In this document: piece after piece, positions 16,613 through 24,978 of the stretch
Numbering within the stretch: the first letter of the stretch is position 1
Layout of the letters: the number at the start of each line of letters is the position of its first letter
Assembly: GCA_035384605.1 (NCBI GenBank)
Contig: DAOOIV010000024.1
Location: 1 to 52,209 of the forward strand
Length of the DNA: 52,209 nt
Origin: Phycisphaerae bacterium
GTDB taxonomy: Bacteria > Planctomycetota > Phycisphaerae > UBA1845 > PWPN01
Direction of reading: 5' to 3'
Notes under the pieces: generated by a model
Databases searched by the model: none
What the model was told of the DNA's origin: nothing
The model's input: only the letters and a program-made list of their open reading frames with translations
Translations under genes and position numbers: made by a program

Positions 16613-18058
16613 ATGGAACCTTGGTGGTTCTGGCTCTTGGTCGCCGTTCACGAGACGACCGTTGTCGTCGCCGTGGTCACCGTGCTGCGGTGGCGAAAGG
16701 AACCCCGTTCGATGCTGGCGTGGATCCTGGCCGTCCGCCTTTTGCCGGTGTTGGGAATACTGTTTTTCCTGGTTTTCGGCGAGCCGCGCGGCGGCTGGCA
16801 CCGGCTACGGCGAAGACGCAGACGCAAGCGGCTGGAAGCGGCTCTGGCACACAAATGGGGCGTCTTCCAGCAGCAGCACCCCGCCAGTCCGTTGTCCATC
16901 ACCGATCCTGTTGTCAAGGAGTTCGCGCGACTGACGAAGCGTCTCGGGGGGCATATTGCCGCTCCGGGCAACGCGGTCCGGGTCTTCAATGATGCCGAGG
17001 AGACTTATGCGGCAATCGAGAAGGCGATTGACGAGGCTCAGTCGCACGTTCACATGGAATACTACATCTTTCAGCCGGACAAGACCGGCCAGGCGATTCG
17101 CGACCGGTTGATTCGCAAGGCCCGCGAGGGCGTGCGCTGCCGCTTGCTTCTGGACTACATCGGGTGCTGGAACCTGTCGCGGCGGTTCGTTCGACCGATG
17201 CGCGAGGCGGGTGTGGAGGTGGCGTATGCCATGCCGGTGATTCCCTGGCATGGGCGGTGGCGGGTCAACTATCGCAATCACCGCAAGATCGTCGTTGTTG
17301 ACGGGCGGATCGGATTCACGGGAAGCCAGAACATCGGTGATGAGTACCGGGGCCGCCTGGCCCGATACGGTCCCTGGCGTGACACCCATCTGATGATTCA
17401 GGGGCCTTGTGTTCATCATCTTCAGGAGGTTTTCATTGAGGACTGGCATTACACGACGCGAGAGGATCTGGTGAAGGACGAATACTTCCCGCTGCCGGGT
17501 CCGGCCGGTGAGCACATGGTTCAACTGCTTCCCTCCGGCCCCGGCCAGCCTATCCGGGTGATGCACCATCTGCTGTTCGCCGCAGTGAGCGCTGCGAGAT
17601 CGTCCGTCTCGGTGATTACGCCTTATTTCGTGCCCGACGCGGCGATGGTTCTGGCGCTGCAATCGGCTTGCTACCGGGGCGTGCGTGTGCGGCTGCTGAT
17701 TCCCACCACGACGGATCATCATTTCGTCCTCTTTGCAGGCAGAAGCTTCTATCCGGAGCTGATGGAGGCCGGCGTCGAAATCTTCGAGCACGATGCGACG
17801 ATGCTGCACTCGAAGGTGATGATCATCGATCGCGCCTTTGCTCTGGTGGGGTCGGCCAACATGGACGAACGTAGCTTCCGTCTGAACTTCGAATTGACCG
17901 TCATGCTTTACAGCCCGACCGTGGCCGATGATCTTTACAAGGACTTCGAGACGCTAACCGCCCGTTCCCGGCGGATTCGTTCTCGTCATTTCGGGAAGCA
18001 TTCGTTTGCGCGAGAGATGGCAACCGGTCTGGCTCGACTCGCCTCGCCGTTGCTGTGA
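16613..18058 (+). CDS. cls: Cardiolipin synthase (phospholipase D family)
   Basis: A 481-residue membrane enzyme that makes cardiolipin from two phosphatidylglycerols or a related pair. Two N-terminal membrane helices (about 5-25 and 34-56) are followed by a very basic stretch and two PLD domains. The HKD motifs are complete: H223-K225-D230 with GFTGSQN after it, and H399-K401-D406 with GSANMDERS after it. The ATG at 16613 was chosen because MEPWWFWLLV begins the first membrane helix; the frame is open 22 codons further upstream without a good start. It follows the HTH protein after 86 nt. Confidence 0.94.
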   Translation: MEPWWFWLLVAVHETTVVVAVVTVLRWRKEPRSMLAWILAVRLLPVLGILFFLVFGEPRGGWHRLRRRRRRKRLEAALAHKWGVFQQQHPASPLSITDPVVKEFARLTKRLGGHIAAPGNAVRVFNDAEETYAAIEKAIDEAQSHVHMEYYIFQPDKTGQAIRDRLIRKAREGVRCRLLLDYIGCWNLSRRFVRPMREAGVEVAYAMPVIPWHGRWRVNYRNHRKIVVVDGRIGFTGSQNIGDEYRGRLARYGPWRDTHLMIQGPCVHHLQEVFIEDWHYTTREDLVKDEYFPLPGPAGEHMVQLLPSGPGQPIRVMHHLLFAAVSAARSSVSVITPYFVPDAAMVLALQSACYRGVRVRLLIPTTTDHHFVLFAGRSFYPELMEAGVEIFEHDATMLHSKVMIIDRAFALVGSANMDERSFRLNFELTVMLYSPTVADDLYKDFETLTARSRRIRSRHFGKHSFAREMATGLARLASPLL

Positions 18059-18276
18059 TCAATTTCCGAGCGGCTCGGCTCATACACCGGCGCCTCGTCG
18101 TATGTGGGAAAAGGAACAGGCGGCGTGTCGCGGCGACGGGAAGCTATCGGTTGTGGGGAACCGGCTGCCGTGATCGTGCTCTCGGTGGTCAGGCGTCAGC
18201 TTTCAGCGAGAGGCGGCCGGCTTCGTCTTGTCTGATCTCGCCACGGCGAACGAGAGCGGGCAGACCGAGGCGGTCT

Positions 18277-19398
18277 TCATCCTTCATCCGTCTTTGCCTC
18301 TTGTCCGGGCTCATACGCGCAGAACGGCTCTTCGGCGAGGTAGTCGGCGAATTCGTAAAAGGCCCTCGCGCGGCAGCCGCCGCAGACGTTCCTGAACGGG
18401 CAGATTCCGCACTTGCCGGTCAATCGGCTGAAGTCGCGCAGTGCGTGAAACAGTTCGCTGTTGCGCCAGATGGCCCCGAAGCTCGTCCGGCGGACGTCGC
18501 CGGCTTCCAGCGGCAGGTAGCCGCATGGGAACACTTTGCCTTCGTGCGAAACGAAGCAGACGCCGATGCCGGCCAGGCAGCCTCGCGTCATGGTGTGAAG
18601 CGCGCTTTGCCGTGTTTGCCCTGAACGCGGCCGGTGTTGCTCGCGGGCCTGTTGGCGGATGACGCGGTAGTAGTGGGGGGCACAGGTCGGCTTGATTTGG
18701 AGGGAGGTTGTCTGCTGCAGGTTATCAATGAGTCGAAGGCGGTCCTCCACCTCCTTGGCGTCGAGCATCTGGTCGTCGGCGATTTGTTCTCCGCAGCCGA
18801 CGGGCACGAGGAGAAAATAGTGCACGGCCGCCGCGCCGGCTTGCTCTGCCAGGCGTAACACGGCCTCGATCTGGTCCTTGTCGTGGCGGGCGACGGTGCA
18901 ATTGATCTGGGTCTGCACGCCCAGGGTTCGCAGATGTGCCAGGGCGGCGATGGCGCGGTCAAAGGATCCGGTCTGCATGCGGAAGCGGTCGTGGGTGTCG
19001 GCGTCGGCTCCGTCAAGCGAGATGCTGACGCGGTCGAAGCCTGATTGGGCGATTGTTCGTGCCATGGGTTCGTCGATGAGTGTTCCGTTGCTGGCCAAGG
19101 CGATCATCAGTCCTCGATTCCTGGCATGGGTGGCCAACTCGAAGATGTCCGGCCGCATCAAGGGCTCGCCGCCGGAGAAGATCAACACCGGCCGGCCCGT
19201 CTCGGCGATTTGATCGATCAGTCGCTTGCCTTCGGTGGGGGTCAGGTCGGTTCTCATCAATTCGCGGGAGACATCGAGCCGGCGGCAGTGGGAGCATTCC
19301 AGATTGCATCCGGCCGTGGTTTCCCAGAAGACCAATCGGAGCGGGTGAGCTTGGTCGCTGCCGGACTCGGGAATCGGGATGGGACCGGGATGGGGCAC
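18277..19398 (-). CDS. Radical SAM/SPASM protein, AhbD/NirJ-like
   Basis: A 373-residue radical SAM enzyme. The SAM cluster motif C31-x3-C35-x2-C38 (CNLECSHC) is followed by SGGEPLMRPDIFE. The C-terminal SPASM-like domain has VCFVSHEGKVFPCGYLP and CGICPFRNVCGGCRARAF, ending in YLAEEPFCAYEP. This ending is characteristic of AhbD (haem b synthesis from coproporphyrin via sirohaem) and NirJ (haem d1). The start is GTG at 19398, with GGAG 5 nt upstream; a GTG at 19404 lies inside that site. The exact substrate cannot be told from sequence; AhbD is favoured because the octahaem cytochrome implies haem synthesis. No other haem genes are nearby. Confidence 0.82.
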   Translation of the reverse strand: MPHPGPIPIPESGSDQAHPLRLVFWETTAGCNLECSHCRRLDVSRELMRTDLTPTEGKRLIDQIAETGRPVLIFSGGEPLMRPDIFELATHARNRGLMIALASNGTLIDEPMARTIAQSGFDRVSISLDGADADTHDRFRMQTGSFDRAIAALAHLRTLGVQTQINCTVARHDKDQIEAVLRLAEQAGAAAVHYFLLVPVGCGEQIADDQMLDAKEVEDRLRLIDNLQQTTSLQIKPTCAPHYYRVIRQQAREQHRPRSGQTRQSALHTMTRGCLAGIGVCFVSHEGKVFPCGYLPLEAGDVRRTSFGAIWRNSELFHALRDFSRLTGKCGICPFRNVCGGCRARAFYEFADYLAEEPFCAYEPGQEAKTDEG

Positions 19399-19586
19399 GG
19401 GCACTCCAGAATAACACGCTGAGTCTCAGGTTCCCGGGGCATTATAGCATTCATCTCGTCGCGGCCTATGCAGGGCCGCGAGGCCCGAGTCGTACCTATC
19501 CATTTGAAAAGCCGCTGTCTGGGGGGTACAACCTCGCAACGTCGAGCGGCCGCGCTATGGGTGAGGGGGGTTCACGAGCCGCGAGG

Positions 19587-22556
19587 ATGGAGCAGGATAT
19601 GTCGATTGCGGACAGTTTCCGGCTGGTATGGACGCCGTTTCTTAAAAAGCAGAGCGGAACGATGATGCAGGCCGTCGGCCTGGTGTGCCCGCCGGTGCTG
19701 GGGTCTGGCGGAGAACTGGGACTCCGGGTCGGCGACTGGCAACAGGCGGCGCGCAAGATTGATCTGATCTCGTATCCCGAGCACCTGCACACGCTTGACA
19801 AGCCGCGGACGTACCTCTGGCTGGTTCCGCGGCCGAGACGCCCTGTGGCGATCACGGCCTTGTGGCGGACCTCGCTTGGCAAGTCGTATCGGGCGTCGTT
19901 GTTGTTGCATCCGGCCGAACCGCGTGAGATATGTGTGGTTTTCAAGACCCACATTGATCTTGGTTACACAGCGACGTTTCAGGAGGTTCTGCGCCTCTAT
20001 CGTACGCGTCTGCTGGAACAGCTCCTGGAGAACCTTGATCGGACGGCGAATCGCAAAGCGGGGCGGCGTTTCATCTGGATGCTGTCCACTTGGCTGCTGG
20101 AGCAGTGTCTCGATCCCCGCCGTACCCGCCGCGAGTACATCCGCAGGCTGGAGCATTACATCCGGGCCGGTCAGGTGGTGTGGGGTCTGATGCCTTTCAC
20201 GACGCACAGCGAGTTCTTCGGCATCGAGGAGATGTGTCGGAGCATCTATGCGGCTCGGCGGCTGGCCGAGCGGTACGGCGTGCCCGTGCCGCAGGCCGCG
20301 AAGATGACCGATGTACCCGCTCACACGTCGGCGCTGGCCATGGCTTTTGCCGCCGCCGGCGGTCGCTTCTTCCAGATTGGCACCAACCCCGACAGCCGCC
20401 CGCCGGAAGTGCCGCCGCTGTTCTGGTGGGCGCTGCCGGACGGGCAAAGGCTGCTGTGTCACTATCACGCCACCTACGGTACGCCCCTGCTGCCGCCGCA
20501 AGACTGGCCGTGGAAGAACTGGCTGTCCGTCCAGATGACCAGCGATAACGTGGGGCCGCAGAATCTTGACCTTCTCGATCATATGGACTGGATCGAGCAG
20601 CACTTCGATTGGCCGGTGTGTCGCACGGGGAGACTGGAAGACTTCGCCACCGCGGTGGAGCACGACCACGGCGATGAGCTGCCCGTGTTCGGGAAGGAGC
20701 TGACCGACTGGTGGATCTACGGTATCGCCAGTCAAGCGGGACCGACGGCACTGGCAAAGCGAACCAAGGAGCGTCTGGCTGCGGTGGAGACGCTCGCGAC
20801 TGCGGCAGCAATGTCGCAGAGCAAGGACATGGACGCCGGTCTCAGAAGCCTGTTTGTTCAGGCTTATGAGAAGCTGGCGTTGTACACGGAGCACACCTGG
20901 GGGGATCACTCAACCGATGGGCGGAAACTCGTGCCTCGAGACGAGCTCTATATCAGCAAGGTGTTCGTGCGCCGGCAGCCGCCGCCCCCCGTGGATCGCT
21001 GGGTGGCTTCCTGGAAACATAAGGCGGGCTTTGCGACGCAGGCCTGCCGATTGACAGACCAGGCGGAGGCAGATCTGGTTCGCAGCCTGAATGCCGGCCG
21101 TCGAAGCACGGGTGGAGAGCGAGGCGTTCTGCTGTTCAACCCACTACCCTGGGCGAGAACGGGCGCGGTCCGGGTGGCTGATCGCGGTCTGCCATCCGGC
21201 GAATTCGAGCTACTGAACCCTTCGGACGGCACGTCCGTTCCATATGAGCGGCGGCAGGGACTCCTGGAATTCGTCTCGCCGCTCGTGCCGCCGTGCGGTT
21301 ACCTGTATCTGGAGGTACGGCCCGTAGCTCGCCGCTTGCGCCCCGGTCGGGTCGCGGAGTGGTCCGGAGGCAATCTGACCCTGCACACGGCTGACGAATC
21401 GCTGCAGTTCCACACGGCCGGGGGCTTGATTCGTTGGTTTGATCGGGCTCGATCGATGCAATGGTGCCACACTGACGCGACCCATCCGTTGGGGGCTTAT
21501 CTCTATGAAATGCCTGGGGGGCGGAAGCTCAACAAGTTTACTCACCAGGTTCACACGAACTGTTGGGAGGGGACCGTCGGTTACTTTCACCGTTGCGACT
21601 ACGATCGGATGAGTCAATATGGTCCGCTGGGTGGCCGCAAGGCCGTGATCCGGCCGGAGATCACCTCAGCCTATGCCCGCGTGGTAGTGGAAGCTGATTG
21701 CCCGGTTCGCCGGGCTGCGGGGCGACGTTCCGGCGACTGTCGCGGGTATCGCACGACTTTCACGCAATACCGTGATCGGCGGGAACTACACATCAATCTC
21801 CAGTTGTTCGGCAAGCGGTCCTCTTATGCGGCCGAGGCCGGCTATGCCGTGTTTCCGATCAACCTGCCGAAGCCGCGGATCATCGTCGAGCGGATCTCGC
21901 GGCTCGTGGTGCCTGCGAGGGATTTGGCGCCGGGGTGCAACGCGGCAGTGATGGCCGTGCATCACGGAGTGAGGGTCGAGGGACGGTACGCGGGAATGAA
22001 CCTCTATCCGCTGGACACCCCGCTGGTTTGTTTCGGCGGGCCCGGAGCTTACATCTTCGACTCCGAGCATCAGTACGACAACGGCGTGTTGTATGCGATG
22101 TTGTTCAACAATTGCTGGAACACGAATTTCGCCCTCTGGCAGGAGGGAGATTTCTCTTTTGATTTCGTGTTGCAGCCGACGGCCAACGACACAGGGGACG
22201 GCGGCCTGAGCAGGGGCGGGTATGAGTTTCATCGGCCTGTGACGGCGAGGGTCGTTTCGGGTTTCAGCGGGTCGCCAAGTCGGTCCTTGTTGATGATCGA
22301 CTCTGCCAGTGTTCAACTGGTCGTGCTCAAGCCCGCGGATTTTGGACCGGGCGTGGTTCTGCGGCTGTGGAATGCCCATTGGGAGACTGCCCAAGCCCGG
22401 CTGGTTTTCCCCGAGATGAGGCGCCCCGGCAGCCTGCGTCGTTGCGACCTGCTTGAGCGTCCCAGCGGCCGGGCTTTGCGGCTGTCCCCTGCCGGTGAGG
22501 TAACCGTTACCCTGAAGCCTCATGAGATCGCGACCTATCTGCTCGACCGACCATGA
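19587..22556 (+). CDS. GH38-like (DUF5054-type) large protein
   Basis: A protein of about 989 residues. After a short N-terminal beta region, the motif V-V-F-K-T-H-I-D-L-G-Y-T at 117-128 matches the metal-binding His-x-Asp start of glycoside hydrolase family 38 alpha-mannosidases and of DUF5054. The helical middle (GLMPFTTHSEFFG; YTEHTWGDHS) and the C-terminal beta-sandwich (LLFNPLPWARTGAVRVAD) fit this family. No signal peptide is seen. Possible ATG starts are 19557, 19587 and 19599; 19587 is preceded by GCGAGG. The frame is open far upstream over the divergent radical SAM gene, which is not coding. Probable role is glycan processing; the activity is unproven. Confidence 0.75.
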   Translation: MEQDMSIADSFRLVWTPFLKKQSGTMMQAVGLVCPPVLGSGGELGLRVGDWQQAARKIDLISYPEHLHTLDKPRTYLWLVPRPRRPVAITALWRTSLGKSYRASLLLHPAEPREICVVFKTHIDLGYTATFQEVLRLYRTRLLEQLLENLDRTANRKAGRRFIWMLSTWLLEQCLDPRRTRREYIRRLEHYIRAGQVVWGLMPFTTHSEFFGIEEMCRSIYAARRLAERYGVPVPQAAKMTDVPAHTSALAMAFAAAGGRFFQIGTNPDSRPPEVPPLFWWALPDGQRLLCHYHATYGTPLLPPQDWPWKNWLSVQMTSDNVGPQNLDLLDHMDWIEQHFDWPVCRTGRLEDFATAVEHDHGDELPVFGKELTDWWIYGIASQAGPTALAKRTKERLAAVETLATAAAMSQSKDMDAGLRSLFVQAYEKLALYTEHTWGDHSTDGRKLVPRDELYISKVFVRRQPPPPVDRWVASWKHKAGFATQACRLTDQAEADLVRSLNAGRRSTGGERGVLLFNPLPWARTGAVRVADRGLPSGEFELLNPSDGTSVPYERRQGLLEFVSPLVPPCGYLYLEVRPVARRLRPGRVAEWSGGNLTLHTADESLQFHTAGGLIRWFDRARSMQWCHTDATHPLGAYLYEMPGGRKLNKFTHQVHTNCWEGTVGYFHRCDYDRMSQYGPLGGRKAVIRPEITSAYARVVVEADCPVRRAAGRRSGDCRGYRTTFTQYRDRRELHINLQLFGKRSSYAAEAGYAVFPINLPKPRIIVERISRLVVPARDLAPGCNAAVMAVHHGVRVEGRYAGMNLYPLDTPLVCFGGPGAYIFDSEHQYDNGVLYAMLFNNCWNTNFALWQEGDFSFDFVLQPTANDTGDGGLSRGGYEFHRPVTARVVSGFSGSPSRSLLMIDSASVQLVVLKPADFGPGVVLRLWNAHWETAQARLVFPEMRRPGSLRRCDLLERPSGRALRLSPAGEVTVTLKPHEIATYLLDRP

Positions 22557-22705
22557 GACGCAGAGCTGGAATGGGCGAGGGTGGCCGTAGGTTGCTCGAT
22601 GAATTGGCGCACGTGTCCGGCAGCAGTATGATGCCGCTCTCGAATGAAGGATTGGAGCTCAGGCGACAAGCTCGCATCCAACCCGGGTGCGTTCGGAGGC
22701 GACCG

Positions 22706-23281
22706 TTGCTCATCAAGATCCGCAAAAGGGCTCTGCTGCTCTGGGTGGTTGCATGCGTTGTCGGCGGCATGGGCGGTTGCCAATGTGGCAAGGGCGACAA
22801 GAAGTCAACATCTCCTGGTCCCAGTCACCGGGCCGGCGGCGAGATCGACGGTAGTACCAAGCCGCTGAGACTTGACTTTCCCGAGCAATGGCGAGCCTCT
22901 GACCAGGAGGTGAATGCCTTCGTCGAATCGGTTCTCACCATTGCCGCCAAGGGTGATTATGACGGCTTTCGGCAGCTTTTCGCCATGACTCACACGCCGC
23001 CGTCCCGCCAGGAATTCCAGCGCGCCTGGGAGGCCATCGAGGGTATCCGGGTCAGTGGCTTGTATGGGGACAGTCCCGAGCCTGAGAAGTATTACCTGCA
23101 CGCGGTGGTCGACCGTCGAAGCCCCGATGGCAGGGGACGCACGAAGTTGGACCGTGTCGTGATGCTTTTCAAAGAGGCCGGTCGCTGGCGGTTGGGCCCG
23201 GCACCTGGCGAGGTAGTTGACGTCATCGTCCGAGCCGCAAGCCGGCCGGCAACTTGGCCGGCTTCGCTTCCGGCCTCCTGA
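22706..23281 (+). CDS. Lipoprotein of unknown function
   Basis: A 191-residue protein with a basic start (MLIKIRKR), a hydrophobic stretch and a lipobox-like G-M-G-G-C with Cys25. The rest is soluble with VNAFVESVLTIAAKGDYDGFRQLF and WRLGPAPGEVVDV segments; the layout recalls NTF2-like or SnoaL-like domains, but no family is firmly recognised. The start was set at TTG 22706, 6 nt after GGAGG (22695-22699), because the signal peptide starts there; no ATG is available at that point. It follows the GH38-like gene after 149 nt. Confidence 0.65.
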   Translation: MLIKIRKRALLLWVVACVVGGMGGCQCGKGDKKSTSPGPSHRAGGEIDGSTKPLRLDFPEQWRASDQEVNAFVESVLTIAAKGDYDGFRQLFAMTHTPPSRQEFQRAWEAIEGIRVSGLYGDSPEPEKYYLHAVVDRRSPDGRGRTKLDRVVMLFKEAGRWRLGPAPGEVVDVIVRAASRPATWPASLPAS

Positions 23282-23465
23282 GAAGTGCCTAAAGCCTTGC
23301 TGCTAGAGATATTGCGATACAAGGATGCGACGGATGCCGAGAAGGGGTGTATAAGGACCGGAGGACGTCATCCCGGCCGTATGCAAGGGCGGTCCAGACT
23401 GGCTGATCGGGACTGGATGTTTCCAATGCGGGCCGCTGGAGCCATATGCCGGATTTTGTCTTGGA

Positions 23466-23510
23466 CCTAAGTGTTTTATTTGAAGGAACTTAGGATTCTG
23501 GTCGGCGCGG
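23466..23510 (+). repeat. Dispersed palindromic element, copy 1
   Basis: A 29-bp imperfect palindrome with perfect 7-bp arms CCTAAGT (23466-23472) and ACTTAGG (23488-23494), followed by ATTCTGG...GGCGCGGG. Arm length, loop length (15 nt) and the tail resemble the copies at 52061 (+) and 31588-31640 (-). At arm position 2/28 this copy has C-G where the 52061 copy has T-A, a compensated change. It lies 45 nt upstream of the cyclophilin ATG. Confidence 0.6.
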
Positions 23511-23538
23511 GACGATGGTATTTCCACAGGATGGATTC

Positions 23539-24723
23539 ATGAGCAGCTTGTTGTCACGGAGCGCGACCGGGGCGTTGATCCTGACCCTGCTTCTGACTGT
23601 GGGTGCGGATGCGGAAGATACGGGGCAAAGTAACGCCGACGACCCGGCCTCGATTGTCCGGGCCGATGTTCGCCTTGATCAGCCCGTGCTCCAGACCGGT
23701 CAGAAGGTCTGGGCTACCTTCACTGTGACTAACCTGATTGACGAGCCCGTCGGGCTTCAGGTTCCGGGTGCTCAACTGGCAGAGATGCCATCCACGGAGG
23801 TGGGTCTGCCGCTGCAGCATGTCTTCAGCGCGAGGAATTTCGGCGCGTTGACGATCGAAGAGGAGGACCGGGGAACCGTGTCGGGTGAGACGGTCACGCA
23901 ACGGCCGGTGGTTCCGGTACCACTGATTACCCTTGCGCCCCATGCCTGTCTGGGCGTGCGAATCGAGTTGACCCAATACTACGACATCCTGAGGCGGCCC
24001 GGAGTTTACAAGCTTACGTGGAAGCCCTACGAGGGGGTGCTCCAGTCTGAGCCTGCCGTGCTGACCGTCATGGCCAAGCAAAGGGCCAAGATGATCACGA
24101 ACCTCGGGACCATCACCATAGAGTTTTACTATGCGGAGGCCCCCAACCACGTCCGCAACTTTGTTGAGCTGGTACGACAAGGCTTCTACGACAATCTGAC
24201 CTTTCATCGGGTGATTCCCGGCGGCATCATTCAGGGGGGCAGCCCCACCGGCGACAACAAGGGTGCTCGCCCGGACGGCAAAACGCTCAAGGCGGAATTC
24301 AGCAAGATCCCGTTCGAGGCCGGGACGGTGGGCATGGCACGGTCGCCCAACAACCCGGACTCCGCCAGTTGCCAGTTCTTCATCTGCCTGAGCGCCCAAC
24401 CGTCGTTCGTGGGGAACCAGACAGCCTTTGCCAAGGTTGTGGGCCAGGAATCGTTTGAGACCCTCAAAAAGATCGCTTCCGTGCCCACCACGGTTAAAGA
24501 TCGTCCCATCGAGCCGGTTTACATCAAGACCATTTCGTTGGAGAATATCCCCGAGCGTTCGCAGGCGACCTCTCCCTCGGCTCCGGACCGAGAGGGGGCG
24601 GCAGCCCGCGCCGTGGTTAGGGTGCAGAACTCAACCCGAGGCAAGACCTCAAGGGCCGAGGGCTCCTCGGTGGTTGGCCCAAACCCTGCGACCTCGCAGC
24701 CGGCAGCGTCCAGCGACCAATGA
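23539..24723 (+). CDS. Exported peptidyl-prolyl cis-trans isomerase (cyclophilin type)
   Basis: A 394-residue exported protein. A signal peptide (about 1-25) is followed by a beta-rich domain at about 36-178 (QPVLQTGQKVWATFTVTN, resembling intracellular proteinase inhibitor or Ig-like domains), then a cyclophilin domain at about 184-330: ITNLGTITIEFYYAEAPNHV, FHRVIPGGIIQGG with catalytic Arg224, GTVGMARS and SASCQFFICL. The C-terminal 60 residues are low-complexity. The ATG at 23539 was chosen for the signal peptide; an in-frame ATG at 23515 is possible. The isomerase probably assists folding of exported proteins. A palindromic repeat lies 45 nt upstream. Confidence 0.88.
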   Translation: MSSLLSRSATGALILTLLLTVGADAEDTGQSNADDPASIVRADVRLDQPVLQTGQKVWATFTVTNLIDEPVGLQVPGAQLAEMPSTEVGLPLQHVFSARNFGALTIEEEDRGTVSGETVTQRPVVPVPLITLAPHACLGVRIELTQYYDILRRPGVYKLTWKPYEGVLQSEPAVLTVMAKQRAKMITNLGTITIEFYYAEAPNHVRNFVELVRQGFYDNLTFHRVIPGGIIQGGSPTGDNKGARPDGKTLKAEFSKIPFEAGTVGMARSPNNPDSASCQFFICLSAQPSFVGNQTAFAKVVGQESFETLKKIASVPTTVKDRPIEPVYIKTISLENIPERSQATSPSAPDREGAAARAVVRVQNSTRGKTSRAEGSSVVGPNPATSQPAASSDQ

Positions 24724-24780
24724 GCCGGGCCGGACGGCTGAACGCATCGGGATCGACTTTCAGGCAAAGCCGATCGCATT

Positions 24781-24882
24781 GGGGGCCAGGTTCCACGCAA
24801 TGGAGCCGTTGGCCAACGGGTCAGGACCGAGAGGTAGCAGCCCAGCCTTCGTGTTTCAGGTGCCGTGGCTCACCTGGTCTCC
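24781..24882 (+). ncRNA. ffs: Small signal recognition particle RNA (4.5S-type)
   Basis: The domain IV core is complete: GGTCAGG at 24819-24825, an ACC/GGT stem closing a GAGA (GNRA) tetraloop, then AGCAGCC. The ends pair as expected: 24781-24791 (GGGGGCCAGGT) with 24872-24882 (ACCTGGTCTCC), all 11 positions paired counting two G-U pairs, and CCACG (24793-24797) with CGTGG (24864-24868). Length of about 102 nt matches the small bacterial SRP RNA lacking the Alu domain. It lies about 95 nt upstream of dnaX, a known neighbourhood for this gene in many bacteria. It binds Ffh and directs membrane-protein synthesis. The exact ends are set from the terminal helix. Confidence 0.93.
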
Positions 24883-24978
24883 TATGCGGTCGGCTTTGTC
24901 CGATAATCGGGGGTTGGTTCGGAGGCCCTTGCACGGGCGCTTTGCGGCCCGACGGGGTTGAGAACAACGGTTTGCGAG

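Noticed and set aside
18059..18276. A terminator after the cardiolipin synthase gene
   Set aside because: CCGAGCGGCTCGG-like symmetry is present but no U-run follows it.
19080..19586. An upstream extension of the GH38-like gene
   Set aside because: The frame is open only because it runs opposite the radical SAM gene; it has no suitable start and low-complexity Arg-rich translation.
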